This document shows positions 33,283 through 42,553 of a DNA stretch of 64,000 nt, one piece after another. The notes under the pieces were generated by a model. That model ran no database searches and had not been told where the DNA came from. It worked only from the letters and a program-made list of their open reading frames with translations. Within the stretch, counting starts at the first letter, position 1. Each line of letters begins with the position of its first letter. Origin of the DNA: JBCBUE01 sp039818285. Its GTDB lineage: Bacteria > Planctomycetota > Phycisphaerae > Phycisphaerales > Phycisphaeraceae. The stretch is taken from assembly GCA_039818285.1 (NCBI GenBank), contig JBCBUE010000005.1:1-64000 (forward strand). The letters are read 5' to 3'. The translations under genes were made by a program, and so were the position numbers.

Positions 33283-34818
33283 TCAGCGCTGGTCTTGCTT
33301 CCACACCGGGTCGGCGTGCGACTCGTCGGCCGACTCAAACCAACGCGTGAGCGTCATCTTCTGGCGGGTGTAGAAGTGCACGCCCTCCGTGCCCTGGATG
33401 TGCAGGTCCCCGAAGAAGGACTGGTTCCAGCCGGTAAATGGTAGCCAGGCCATCGGCGCGGGCACGCCGACGTTGACGCCGATCATCCCGGCGTTGAACT
33501 CGCGCTTGAAGGTGCGGGCGGCGTGGCCGTCGCGGGTGAAGATCGAGGCGCCGTTGCCGTAGGGGCATTGCCGGCCGACGTCGATCGCCTCGTCGAGGGT
33601 CGCGGCCCGAACGACCGACAGCACGGGCCCGAAGATTTCCTGCTTCCAGGCGGACATTTCGGTCGTCACACGATCGATGACCGACGGTCCGAGCAGGAAG
33701 GCTTCACCCGGGTCGACCGATCGGCCGTCGAGCGCCAGGTCGGCGCCCTCCTGCGCCGCGGTGTCGAGCGACGAGGCGACGCGGTCGCGGTGCTCGGCCG
33801 AGATGACCGGGCCCATGTCGGCCGATTCGTCGCCGTCCGACGGCGCCACGTTCAGCGAGCCCGCGTGATCGACCAATCGCTCGACGAGCTCATCGCCGAC
33901 GCGGCCGACGGCCAGCGCGACCGACCCGGCCATGCACCGCTGCCCCGCGCAGCCGTACGCCGACGCGGCCAACGCCTTGACCGATTGATCGAGGTCGGCG
34001 TCGGGCATGATGATCAGGTGATTCTTGGCCCCGCCGGCCGCCTGCACGCGCTTGCCGTGCGACGTCGCGGTGGCGTAGACGTGCTTGGCGATGGCGGTTG
34101 AGCCGACGAACGACACGGCCGCGACGCCGGGGTGGGTGATCAAAGCGTCGACCATCGCCTTGTCGCCATGGACGATGTTGAACACGCCGGCCGGTACGCC
34201 CGCCTGGATGAGCAGCTCGCCCAGCCGCACGGCCGAGAGCGACACCTTCTCGCTGGGCTTGAGGACGAACGCGTTCCCGCACGCGATCGCCACCGGGAAC
34301 ATCCACAGCGGCACCATGTTGGGGAAGTTGTAGGGCGTGATCCCGACGCAGACGCCGACGGGGTGACGGTTCGTCTCGCCGTCGACGCCACGGGCGATCT
34401 GCGGGAAGGTCTGGCCCGCGAGCATCGTCGGCGCCGAGGCCGCGAACTCGACCATCTCCAGCCCGCGCTGCACCTCGGCCCGCGCCTCGGCCAGCGTCTT
34501 GCCGTGCTCTCGGGTCACCAGCGCGGTCAGCTCGTCGAAGTGCGTCTCGATGAGCTGGCGAAAGGCGAACATCACCCGCGCCCGTTCGACCGGCGGCGTC
34601 TGGGCCCAGCCTGCCAATGCGTCATCCGCCGCGGCCACCGCGTCGTCGGCGATCGAGGCGCCGCACAGCGGCGTCATCGCGATCGGCCGCCCGAGCGAGG
34701 GGTTGTGCACCGGCGTGTGACGATCCGCCTCGGGGTGACGCCATTCGCCGCCGATGAGTACGGGGACCGTTGGCGTGGCGGTCGTGGGGCTGCTGGACGC
34801 GGCGAAGGTCGTGGTCAT
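33283..34818 (-). CDS. mmsA: (Methyl)malonate-semialdehyde dehydrogenase, CoA-acylating
   Basis: A 511-aa aldehyde dehydrogenase of the MmsA type. It shows PVGVCVGITPYNFPNMVPLWMFP, AAGGAKNHLIIMPDAD (the GAKNH that replaces the general-base Glu region of ordinary ALDHs and marks CoA-dependent MMSDHs) and the catalytic Cys in CAGQRCMAGSVAL. KQEIFGPVLSVV is the NAD-domain signature. The reaction converts malonate semialdehyde plus CoA and NAD to acetyl-CoA, CO2 and NADH. It is divergent from the pyrimidine genes across 109 bp that should hold both promoters, and completes uracil breakdown after the beta-alanine aminotransferase. Confidence 0.93.
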   Translation of the reverse strand: MTTTFAASSSPTTATPTVPVLIGGEWRHPEADRHTPVHNPSLGRPIAMTPLCGASIADDAVAAADDALAGWAQTPPVERARVMFAFRQLIETHFDELTALVTREHGKTLAEARAEVQRGLEMVEFAASAPTMLAGQTFPQIARGVDGETNRHPVGVCVGITPYNFPNMVPLWMFPVAIACGNAFVLKPSEKVSLSAVRLGELLIQAGVPAGVFNIVHGDKAMVDALITHPGVAAVSFVGSTAIAKHVYATATSHGKRVQAAGGAKNHLIIMPDADLDQSVKALAASAYGCAGQRCMAGSVALAVGRVGDELVERLVDHAGSLNVAPSDGDESADMGPVISAEHRDRVASSLDTAAQEGADLALDGRSVDPGEAFLLGPSVIDRVTTEMSAWKQEIFGPVLSVVRAATLDEAIDVGRQCPYGNGASIFTRDGHAARTFKREFNAGMIGVNVGVPAPMAWLPFTGWNQSFFGDLHIQGTEGVHFYTRQKMTLTRWFESADESHADPVWKQDQR

Positions 34819-34927
34819 AACGGGTTCCGTGGGTTGGATTTGAGCGTCGTGTTAAGGGTTGGGCAGCGGCAGCGCGGATTGGTATCGTATGTGGTTCCGC
34901 CTGCGTGTAATCAGCGAGAGAATCTAG

Positions 34928-35800
34928 ATGTCCCGAATCGTCCGCGGCGGCCTGATCCAGGCCTCGCTCTGCGAGCCGACCACCTCGCCGGTGCAGAAGG
35001 TCAAGCAGGCGATGATCGATAAGCACGTCGATCTCATCGCTCAGGCCGCCGACCAGGGTGTGCAGGTGATCTGCCTGCAGGAGCTGTTTTACGGCCCGTA
35101 CTTCTGCGCCGAGCAGGACACCAAGTGGTACGACCTGACCGAGCCGATCCCCGACGGCCCGACGACCAAGCTCATGCAGGAGCTCGCCAAGAAGCACCGC
35201 ATGGTGATCGTCGCGCCGATCTACGAGGAAGAGCTCACCGGCGTGTACTACAACACCGCCGCCGTGATCGACGCCGACGGCACGTACCTCGGCAAGTTCC
35301 GCAAGATCCACATCCCGCACTGCAACCCCGGCTTCTGGGAGAAGTTCTACTTCCGCCCGGGCAACCTCGGCTACCCCGTGTTCGACACGATGGTCGGCAA
35401 GGTCGGCGTTTACATCTGCTACGACCGCCATTTCCCCGACGGCGCCCGCTGCCTCGGGCTTAATGGCGCCGAGATCGTCTTCAACCCCTCGGCCACCGTC
35501 GCCGGGCTGAGCGAATACCTCTGGAAGCTCGAGCAGCCCGCCCACGCCGTCGCCAATCAGTACTACGTCGGCGCGATCAATCGGCCCGGCTACGAGGAGC
35601 CCTGGCGCATCGGCGAGTTCTACGGGCAGTCGTATTTTTGCGATCCGCGCGGCCAGTTCATCGCTCAGAGCGAGAAGCGCACCGAGGACGACATCGTCGT
35701 GGCCGACATGGACCTCGACCTGATCCGCGAGGTCCGCAACACCTGGCAGTTCTTCCGCGACCGCCGGCCCGAGACGTACGGGGCGATCACGGCCTTGTGA
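34928..35800 (+). CDS. Beta-ureidopropionase / N-carbamoyl-beta-alanine amidohydrolase
   Basis: A 290-aa nitrilase-superfamily carbamoylase. The catalytic triad is visible: E52 in CLQELFYGPYF, K126 in GKFRKIHIPH, and C164 in YICYDRHFPDGAR. Internal features (FYFRPGNLGYPVFDT, NPSATVAGLSEYLWKLEQPAHA, NRPGYEEPW) fit the plant/animal beta-ureidopropionase or N-carbamoylputrescine group. Context decides for N-carbamoyl-beta-alanine hydrolysis to beta-alanine, CO2 and ammonia: dihydropyrimidinase, PreA-like enzyme and a beta-alanine aminotransferase follow on the same strand. Confidence 0.9.
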   Translation: MSRIVRGGLIQASLCEPTTSPVQKVKQAMIDKHVDLIAQAADQGVQVICLQELFYGPYFCAEQDTKWYDLTEPIPDGPTTKLMQELAKKHRMVIVAPIYEEELTGVYYNTAAVIDADGTYLGKFRKIHIPHCNPGFWEKFYFRPGNLGYPVFDTMVGKVGVYICYDRHFPDGARCLGLNGAEIVFNPSATVAGLSEYLWKLEQPAHAVANQYYVGAINRPGYEEPWRIGEFYGQSYFCDPRGQFIAQSEKRTEDDIVVADMDLDLIREVRNTWQFFRDRRPETYGAITAL

Positions 35801-35836
35801 CCCCATCGCCCGCATCCCGTCGGCCTGCTTGACCCG

Positions 35837-37441
35837 ATGACCACCCCGTCTCCCGACGGTCGGATGCCCATGGCTTCAACCCCCGACGACGCCAAGATCC
35901 TCTACGGCCTGGATGACAAGCCGGCGTTCGGCCGCGCGGCCGGGCTCGGGTTCCAGCACGTGCTCACGATGTTCGGCTCGACCGTCGCCGTGCCTCTGCT
36001 GTTCGCCCCGGCGCTGTGGCCGATCCCCGACGCGTTGCCGAAAGAGTTGGCCGAGCGACTCGAGACCATCCAACTCACCAACGCGGCGCTGCTGATCTCC
36101 AGCGTCATGCTCTGCTCGGGCGTGGCGACGCTGCTGCAGGTCACGCTCGGCTCGCGGCTGCCGATCATTCAGGGCGTGTCGTTCTCGTTCCTCGCGGCGT
36201 TCTTCGGCATCGTCGCCGCCACGCTCGGTCAAGCCCCGATCGACTGGGCCGCCGCTGTCGCGACACCCGAAGCGCTAGAGACCGCCGTCACTCAATGGCA
36301 GGACAGCGGCGCACGCGCCCTGCGTGTCATCGCCGGGGCGATCATTTTCGGCGGGATCGTCGAGGCGATTGTGGGGTTCACGGGCCTGATGGGCCAGGTC
36401 CGCCGCATCCTCTCGCCCGTCGTCATCGGGCCGGTCATCATGCTCATCGGCCTGGCGCTGTATCAGTTTGGCGCTCCGTTCGCCGCGTCGAACTGGCCGA
36501 TCTCGATCCTCACGATGGCGATGATCGTCGTCTTCGCGCTGGTCTTGTCGCGGCGGGTTCGGCTGTTCAAGCTGTTCCCGATGCTGCTGGCGATCCTCGG
36601 CGCGGTCGCCGTCTGCGCCGCGCTCGGCGGGGCGGGCCTGGTCACCGACGACAATCCCGCCTTTGTCGATCTATCCGCGGTTGGCCGAGCCGACACGCTG
36701 CGGTTGACGACGCTGCTGTTCCCCTGGGGCCTGCCGGAGTTCACCGGGGCCGCGATCGTCGCCGTGCTCGCCGGCTACCTGGCGTCGATGATCGAGTCCT
36801 TCGGCGACTACCACGCCTGCAAGCAGATCGCGGGCGCCGGCGACCCCACCCCAGCCGAGATTTCCCGCGGCATCGGTTTCGAGGGCGTTGCCTGTGCGAT
36901 CACCGGCGTGCTCGGCGGGTTCAGCTCGACCAGCTACTCCGAAAACATCGGCCTCGTCGGGCTCACCCGGGTCGCCTCGCGCTACGTCGTGCTCATCGGC
37001 GCGGTCATGCTCATCCTGCTCGGGCTTTTCGGCAAGTTCGGCGCGCTCGCCGCGGCGATCCCGCAGCCGGTCGTCGGCGGGCTGTACTGCACGATGTTCG
37101 GGCTCATCGCGGCCGTCGGCGTCCGCCAGTTCGCCCGGGCCGACCTGACCAGCGATCGCAACCTGTTCATCGGCGGGTTCGCCCTGTTCATGGGGCTCAG
37201 CGTGCCGTTCTACTTCCAGAATGGCGGCAGCGACGCGGTCAGCGCCGCCCTCCCCGCCAGCCTGGCCGGCATCGCCATCGCCATCGGCACCACCGGCATG
37301 GCCGTCGCCGCGATCCTCGGCCTCACGCTCGACAACCTCGTCCCCGGCACGCCCGAGGAGCGTGGCTTGGTCCACACCCCCTCGATCCTCATCCAGGAAG
37401 CCGACGACGTCGACACCGTCCTCGAAGGACAAACCCCATGA
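35837..37441 (+). CDS. NCS2-family uracil/xanthine permease
   Basis: A 534-aa proton-coupled nucleobase transporter with about 14 membrane segments. Signatures are GFQHVLTMFGSTVAVPLLF (helix 1), LPIIQGVSFSFLAAFFG (helix 3, the QGxSF substrate loop) and ESFGDYHACKQIAG (helix 8, catalytic Glu). FSSTSYSENIGLVGLTRVASRYV is the NAT signature with NxGxxxxT. Substrate class is uracil or xanthine; placement inside the pyrimidine genes favours uracil, but the adjoining purine genes leave both open. Its stop overlaps the aminotransferase start (ATGA). Confidence 0.92.
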   Translation: MTTPSPDGRMPMASTPDDAKILYGLDDKPAFGRAAGLGFQHVLTMFGSTVAVPLLFAPALWPIPDALPKELAERLETIQLTNAALLISSVMLCSGVATLLQVTLGSRLPIIQGVSFSFLAAFFGIVAATLGQAPIDWAAAVATPEALETAVTQWQDSGARALRVIAGAIIFGGIVEAIVGFTGLMGQVRRILSPVVIGPVIMLIGLALYQFGAPFAASNWPISILTMAMIVVFALVLSRRVRLFKLFPMLLAILGAVAVCAALGGAGLVTDDNPAFVDLSAVGRADTLRLTTLLFPWGLPEFTGAAIVAVLAGYLASMIESFGDYHACKQIAGAGDPTPAEISRGIGFEGVACAITGVLGGFSSTSYSENIGLVGLTRVASRYVVLIGAVMLILLGLFGKFGALAAAIPQPVVGGLYCTMFGLIAAVGVRQFARADLTSDRNLFIGGFALFMGLSVPFYFQNGGSDAVSAALPASLAGIAIAIGTTGMAVAAILGLTLDNLVPGTPEERGLVHTPSILIQEADDVDTVLEGQTP

Positions 37442-38832
37442 CGACCGCCTCCACGAAGACACCGCCCAAGACGATCACGCTCCCGCAGTTCGACCATCAG
37501 CCCGCGCCCTACACCGGCCCCTCGCGCGACGAAGTGATCGCCCTGCGTCGGCAGTACCTCTCGCCGGGGTTGCTGACGTACTACGCCGAGCCGCTCATGA
37601 TCGTCGAAGGCAAGATGCAGTACGTCTTCGACGAAACGGGCAAGCGGTACCTGGACGCCTTCGCCGGGATCGTCACCGTCTCCGTCGGGCACTGTCACCC
37701 GAGCGTGATCGAGAAAGTTGAGGCTCAGAACAAGACCCTTCAGCACACCACGACGATCTACCTGCACCCGACGATCGCCCGCTTCGCCGAGAAGCTCGCC
37801 GAGAAGATGCCGACCAGCCCCGACGGCCATCCCCTCGACAAGACGTACTTCACCAACTCCGGCTCGGAGGCCAACGAGCTGGCCATCCTCTCGGCCCGCG
37901 AGCACACCGGGCACCACGACGTCATCGCTCTGCGAAACGGGTACCACGGCGGCACGGCTAACACCATGGGCCTCACCGCCCACGGCACATGGCGGTTCAA
38001 GTCCAACCAGGCTCCCGCCATCCATCACACCCACCCCGGTTACTGCTACCGCTGCCCTTACGGCCTGACGTACCCGTCGTGCGACGTGAAGTGCGCTCAC
38101 GACCTCAAGCACGTCATCGAGTACGAAACCTGCGGCGAGATCGCCGCGTTCATCGGCGAGCCGATCCAGGGCGTCGGCGGGGCGGTCGTGCCGCCGCCCG
38201 AGTTCTTCGACATCGTCTACAAGATCGTCCGCGAGCACGGCGGGCTCTGCATCGCCGACGAGGTGCAGGGCGGGTTCGGCCGGACCGGCTCGCGCTACTG
38301 GGCCCACCAGAACTGGGGCGTTCAACCCGACATCGTCACCATGGCTAAAGGCATCGGCAATGGCGCTCCGCTGGCCGCGATGACCACCACCGAGCCCGTG
38401 TCTCAAGCGATGGCGCATCGCATCCATTTCAATACCTACGGCGGCAACCCGATCTCGGTGACGCAGGGCCTCGCGACGCTCGAGGTCATCGACGCCGAGG
38501 GGGTCCGGGAGAACGCCGCGGTGGTGGGCGCGTACCTCAAAGAGGCTTTGCTCGACCTCCAGCAGCGCCAACCAATGATCGGCGACGTCCGCGGGATGGG
38601 GCTGATGCTCGGCGTCGAGCTCGTGACCGATCGCCTGTCGAAGGCCCCCGCCAAGGCCGAGTGCGCCGCCGTGGTCGAGCGGGCCAAGCAGATGGGCCTG
38701 CTTCTCGGCAAGGGCGGCCTGCACGGCAACACGATCCGCCTCAAGCCACCGATGTGTATCACGAAAGACGATGCCGACTTCATCGTCGACGTGCTGGACG
38801 AATGCCTGACCCATGCAGCCCCCGGCCAATGA
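37438..38832 (+). CDS. Class III aminotransferase, AGXT2/beta-alanine type
   Basis: A 464-aa PLP enzyme of the alanine-glyoxylate aminotransferase 2 group (which includes plant PYD4). The ATG at 37438 overlaps the permease stop by 4 nt; longer frames upstream are not coding. Features: YFTNSGSEANELAILSAREHTGHHDVIALRNGYHGGT (PLP phosphate binding), CIADEVQGGFGRTG (Asp to pyridine N), and the Schiff-base lysine K304 in TMAKGIGNGAPLAA. It likely moves the amino group of beta-alanine to pyruvate or glyoxylate, giving malonate semialdehyde for MmsA; glyoxylate from purine breakdown could serve as acceptor. Confidence 0.88.
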   Translation: MTTASTKTPPKTITLPQFDHQPAPYTGPSRDEVIALRRQYLSPGLLTYYAEPLMIVEGKMQYVFDETGKRYLDAFAGIVTVSVGHCHPSVIEKVEAQNKTLQHTTTIYLHPTIARFAEKLAEKMPTSPDGHPLDKTYFTNSGSEANELAILSAREHTGHHDVIALRNGYHGGTANTMGLTAHGTWRFKSNQAPAIHHTHPGYCYRCPYGLTYPSCDVKCAHDLKHVIEYETCGEIAAFIGEPIQGVGGAVVPPPEFFDIVYKIVREHGGLCIADEVQGGFGRTGSRYWAHQNWGVQPDIVTMAKGIGNGAPLAAMTTTEPVSQAMAHRIHFNTYGGNPISVTQGLATLEVIDAEGVRENAAVVGAYLKEALLDLQQRQPMIGDVRGMGLMLGVELVTDRLSKAPAKAECAAVVERAKQMGLLLGKGGLHGNTIRLKPPMCITKDDADFIVDVLDECLTHAAPGQ

Positions 38833-38839
38833 CTTACTT

Positions 38840-38864
38840 AGCCTCGGGTCGCTGACCCGGGGCT
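38840..38864 (+). other. Intra-operon stem-loop
   Basis: AGCCTCGGGTC (38840-38850), loop GCT, GACCCGGGGCT (38854-38864) forms an 11-bp stem with one T-G pair between the aminotransferase gene and the PreA-like gene. No T-run follows, so it is more likely an RNA-processing or stability element than a terminator; the next gene's GGAGA ribosome-binding site starts 12 bases later. Confidence 0.5.
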
Positions 38865-38884
38865 GACTCCCTACCGGAGAAACC

Positions 38885-40060
38885 ATGCCCACCCTCGAAA
38901 CCACCGTCAACGGCGTCAAATTCCCCAACCCCTTCGTGATCGGCTCCGGCCCGCCAGGGACCAACGCGAAGGTCATCTGCAAGGCCTTCGACGAGGGCTG
39001 GGGTGCGTGCTCGGCCAAGACGGTCAGTCTCGACGCGTCCAAGGTCATCAACGTGGCGCCGCGCTACGGTCGGCTGCGTTCGGCCGATGGCGACCCGTAC
39101 GGCTGGGAGAACATCGAACTCATCTCCACTCTATCCTTCGATCAGTGGCTCGACGACTTCCGCGAGATCAAGGACAAGCACCCCGACAAGGTGCTGATCG
39201 CCTCCATCATGGAGGAGTACAACAAGGACGCCTGGTTCGAGATCGTCCAGCGGTGCGAGGAGACGGGCGTCGACCTGTTCGAGTGCAACTTCTCTTGCCC
39301 GCACGGCCTGCCCGAGCGGAAGATGGGGGCGGCCATGGGTCAGGACCCCGACATCCTCGCCGAGGTCTGCGCCTGGGTCGCCGAAGCGGCCACCAAGCCG
39401 GTCTGGGCGAAGATGACGCCCAACGTCACGCACATCGAGGACCCGGCCCGAGCCAGCCTCGCGGCCGGGCTGCACGGTATCGCGGCGATCAACACGATCC
39501 GCAGCGTCATCGGGGTCGACCTCGACACGCTGCGTCCGATGCCGACCGTCGAGGGCTACACGACCCCCGGCGGCTACTCCTGCAAGGCGGTCAAGCCGAT
39601 CGCGCTGCGGATGAACATGGAGCTGGCGACGATGATCCGCGACGAGTTCCCCGACGCCACGCTGTCGGGCATCGGTGGGATCGAGACCGGCGGCGACGCG
39701 GCCGAGTTCATCCTCCTCGGGGCCGACACCGTGCAGGTCTGCACCGGCGTGATGAAGCACAGCTACAAGCTGGTCAAGAAGATGGCCGACGAACTGCTGG
39801 CGTTCATGGACAAGCACGGGTTCGAGACGCTCGACGACTTCAAGGGCAAGGCGCTGCCGTACTTCACGACGCACGCCCACCTCGTCGAACTGCAGGCCGA
39901 GCGGAAGGCCGCCGAGCAGCGGGCTCGCCTCGCGAAGAAGTCCGCCGCGGAGGGCGCGACCGCCGTCGCCGAGCCCGAGGCCGCGACCGGCATCACGACC
40001 GACGACAAGTGGGACGGCGACACCTTCGTGAAGCAGTCCGACGCCCTGGTCGACGACTAA
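38885..40060 (+). CDS. Dihydropyrimidine dehydrogenase, PreA/PYD1-like catalytic subunit without ferredoxin domain
   Basis: A 391-aa FMN TIM-barrel protein of the dihydroorotate/dihydropyrimidine dehydrogenase family. The uracil-site loop FECNFSCPHGLPERKMG carries N135 and the catalytic-acid Cys C138; other sites are AKMTPNVTHIEDPA, AINTIRSVIGVD, TTPGGYSCKAVKPIAL and the FMN-phosphate loop SGIGGIETGGDAAEFILLGA. Unlike Escherichia coli PreA, there is no C-terminal 2x[4Fe-4S] domain: the tail is a charged helix and KWDGDTFVKQSDALV, which resembles the plant PYD1 end as I remember it. No PreT partner is nearby, so the electron donor is unclear. Strong GGAGA ribosome-binding site. Confidence 0.9.
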   Translation: MPTLETTVNGVKFPNPFVIGSGPPGTNAKVICKAFDEGWGACSAKTVSLDASKVINVAPRYGRLRSADGDPYGWENIELISTLSFDQWLDDFREIKDKHPDKVLIASIMEEYNKDAWFEIVQRCEETGVDLFECNFSCPHGLPERKMGAAMGQDPDILAEVCAWVAEAATKPVWAKMTPNVTHIEDPARASLAAGLHGIAAINTIRSVIGVDLDTLRPMPTVEGYTTPGGYSCKAVKPIALRMNMELATMIRDEFPDATLSGIGGIETGGDAAEFILLGADTVQVCTGVMKHSYKLVKKMADELLAFMDKHGFETLDDFKGKALPYFTTHAHLVELQAERKAAEQRARLAKKSAAEGATAVAEPEAATGITTDDKWDGDTFVKQSDALVDD

Positions 40061-40072
40061 CCGGAGCTCGCC

Positions 40073-41455
40073 ATGTCCCTGCTCATCCGCGGCGGCACGA
40101 TCGTCAACGCCGACTCGACCTACGCCGCCGATATCTACTGCGACGACGAGACGATCTCGCGCATCGAGCCGTCGATCGACCCGGCCGAGGTCAACGCCGA
40201 CCGCGTGATCGACGCCACCGGCAAGCGGGTCTTCCCCGGGTTTATCGACCCGCACGTCCACGTGTACCTGCCGTTCATGGGGACGTTCGCGAAGGACACG
40301 TACGAGTCGGCGTCCAAGGCGGCGGTGGTCGGCGGGACGACGACGCTGATCGAGATGGTCTGCCCGAGCCGGCAGGAGCAGCCGCGCGAGGCCTTCGACC
40401 TTTGGGCCAGCAAGGCCGAGGGGCTGTCGGCGTGCGACTACTCGTTCCACATGGGCGTCACGCGCTACGACGCGGAGGCCGAGCAGCAGTTGATCGACAT
40501 CGTGGACGCGGGGATCAAGTCGATCAAGCTGTTTCTGGCGTACAAGGGCGCGTTCGGTGTGACGGACGACGAGCTGTACGCGGCGCTGATGCTGGCCAAA
40601 GAGGTCGGCGCGGTGGTCACGGCCCACTGCGAGAACGCCGAGCTGGTGGCTGCGCTGCAGGCGCGGCTGCTGGCCGAGGGTAAAGTGGGCCCCGAGTGGC
40701 ACGAGCCGTCGCGGCCGGTGCGCGTCGAGGCCGAGGGGGTGCACCACTTTTGCACGTTCTTGGAGCTGACCGGGGCGAGCGGTTACATCGTTCACACGTC
40801 GTGCAGAGACGCGGTCGAGGCGGCGATGCCGTTTCGGGCCCGAGGCGTCGATGTCGACCTGGAGACGGTGATCCCGTATCTCGTGCTCGACGACACGTGG
40901 GCTCAGCGACCAGATTTCGAGGGGGCCAAGTACGTGATGAGCCCGCCGATCCGTTCGTCCGACCACGGGGCGTATCTCTGGGCGGCGCTGCGGGCCGGTC
41001 ACATCGCGACCGTGGGGACGGATCACGCCCCGTTCGACTTCGCGGGGCAGAAAGAGATGGGCAAGCCGCCCGCTGGCGACTTCACGCAGATCCCCAACGG
41101 CATCCCGTCCGTCGAGCACCGCGTCACCCTGCTCTACACCCACGGCGTCGCGACCGGCCGAATCGATGTGCACCGCTTCGTCGACGCTGCCAGCACCCAC
41201 GCCGCCAAGCGTTTCGGCCTGTTCCCGCGCAAGGGCGTCGTGCAGCTCGGTGCGGACGCCGACCTGGTGGTGTGGGACGACGGCTACCACGGCACGATCA
41301 CCGCCGCCGGCCACCACATGGCGACGGACTACAGCGGGTTTGAGGGCTTCGAGATCGCCGGGCGGCCGTCGGTCGTCACGGTCCGCGGCGAGGTCGTCGC
41401 CGAGGACGGCGCGTTTACGGGGACGGTCGGGCGGGGTCGGTTGCTGCGGCGTTGA
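40073..41455 (+). CDS. Dihydropyrimidinase (D-hydantoinase family)
   Basis: A 460-aa cyclic amidohydrolase with the complete binuclear zinc site: H61 and H63 (DPHVHVYLP), the carbamylated lysine K158 (KLFLAYKGAF), H185 (TAHCEN), the HTS histidine near residue 241 and the GTDHAPF aspartate. Length and motifs match dihydropyrimidinases, which open dihydrouracil or dihydrothymine to the N-carbamoyl-beta-amino acid used by the beta-ureidopropionase encoded earlier. It follows the PreA-like gene by 12 nt with a GGAG site. Its 3' end overlaps that of the opposite-strand xdhC by 41 bp. Confidence 0.93.
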   Translation: MSLLIRGGTIVNADSTYAADIYCDDETISRIEPSIDPAEVNADRVIDATGKRVFPGFIDPHVHVYLPFMGTFAKDTYESASKAAVVGGTTTLIEMVCPSRQEQPREAFDLWASKAEGLSACDYSFHMGVTRYDAEAEQQLIDIVDAGIKSIKLFLAYKGAFGVTDDELYAALMLAKEVGAVVTAHCENAELVAALQARLLAEGKVGPEWHEPSRPVRVEAEGVHHFCTFLELTGASGYIVHTSCRDAVEAAMPFRARGVDVDLETVIPYLVLDDTWAQRPDFEGAKYVMSPPIRSSDHGAYLWAALRAGHIATVGTDHAPFDFAGQKEMGKPPAGDFTQIPNGIPSVEHRVTLLYTHGVATGRIDVHRFVDAASTHAAKRFGLFPRKGVVQLGADADLVVWDDGYHGTITAAGHHMATDYSGFEGFEIAGRPSVVTVRGEVVAEDGAFTGTVGRGRLLRR

Positions 41456-42464
41456 CGCCGACCTGCCGGTCGATGAGTTGATCGAGCAGCTGGCCGTCGA
41501 GGCGCATCGCGTGGGTTGTGTTGAGCGGTTGGTCGTGGCGGACGGCGATGAGCTCGGCCGCGATGCTGACGGCGATCTCCTCGGGGCTGACGGCGCCGAT
41601 GCGTAGCCCGATCGGCGCGTGCACGCGGCGGAGTTGATCGGGCGAGACGCCCTGCGCCAGCAGTGTTTCGTAGATCGCCAGCACCTTGCGCCGCGAGCCG
41701 ATCAGCCCGATGTACCGCGCGTCCGACCGGATCACGGCCTCGAGCGCCTGGCCGTCGTGCTTGTGGCCTCGGGTGACGATGACGACGTAGCTGTGATCGT
41801 GCAGCGTCAGCTTGCGCAGCTCGGCCTCGATCTCACCGACGACGCGGCGGGCGTCGGGGAAGCGAGCGGCGGAGACGGTGTCGGCTCGGTCGTCGACGAC
41901 GGTGACGTCGAACCCGGCCGGGTCGGCGATGGCGGCGAGGGCTTGGCCGACGTGCCCGCCACCGGCGATGATCAGGCTCGGGCGGGGCTCGGCCTCATGC
42001 GTCAACTCGACTAACTCACCGTGCTCGTTCGTGACGCGCAGGCGTGTTCTCGCAGGCCGGCCGACGGCGAGCTCGTGTTGCGCGTGCCGCCACGCGTCCG
42101 CGGCCTCGAGCCGATCGATGACCTGAACGACCACGTGCATCACGCCGCCACACACCAGCCCGTCGTCCCAGCCATAGTCGTGGTTGAGCTCGAACCGCAA
42201 GAGCCGGTCGGCCAGGATCGCGCCGTCGTCGGTCGTCTCGGCCGGTCGATCGCTCGGCCGGGTGAGCGCTCGCAGCGCCTCGGTGCGGGCCTCGGCCTCG
42301 GTGCACCCGCCGCCGATCGTGCCCAGCGTCTGCCCGTCGGCGGTGACGAGCATGATCGCGCCGGCCTTCTGCGGCGTGCTGCCGCGTGTCTTGGCGAGCA
42401 CGCAGACCGCCAAAGGCTGGCCACGATCGGCTCGGTTCACGATGGCGTCGATGATCTGCGACAA
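41415..42464 (-). CDS. xdhC: XdhC-type xanthine dehydrogenase maturation factor
   Basis: A 349-aa XdhC/CoxI protein that binds sulfurated Moco and loads it into xanthine dehydrogenase. The N-terminal XdhC_CoxI domain shows LAKTRGSTPQKAGAIMLV, GTIGGGCTEAEA and DDGLVCGGVMHV (conserved Cys). The C-terminal Rossmann domain shows PSLIIAGGGHVGQALA, VVDDRADTVSAARFPDA, TRGHKHDGQALEA, YIGLIGSRRK and HAPIGLRIGAVSPEEIAVSIAAELIA. The start is a TTG at 42464 with AGGAA upstream. It is the only minus-strand gene within the catabolic cluster and is divergent from the adenine deaminase gene. Confidence 0.92.
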   Translation of the reverse strand: MSQIIDAIVNRADRGQPLAVCVLAKTRGSTPQKAGAIMLVTADGQTLGTIGGGCTEAEARTEALRALTRPSDRPAETTDDGAILADRLLRFELNHDYGWDDGLVCGGVMHVVVQVIDRLEAADAWRHAQHELAVGRPARTRLRVTNEHGELVELTHEAEPRPSLIIAGGGHVGQALAAIADPAGFDVTVVDDRADTVSAARFPDARRVVGEIEAELRKLTLHDHSYVVIVTRGHKHDGQALEAVIRSDARYIGLIGSRRKVLAIYETLLAQGVSPDQLRRVHAPIGLRIGAVSPEEIAVSIAAELIAVRHDQPLNTTHAMRLDGQLLDQLIDRQVGVNAAATDPARPSP

Positions 42465-42553
42465 GCGTATTCCTGGTGAAACCCCTTTTAATCCCTGAAA
42501 AGTGTATGCTCGGGAATGGCCTGCGACGCAGTTAGGGGGGCCGGACGACGTCT

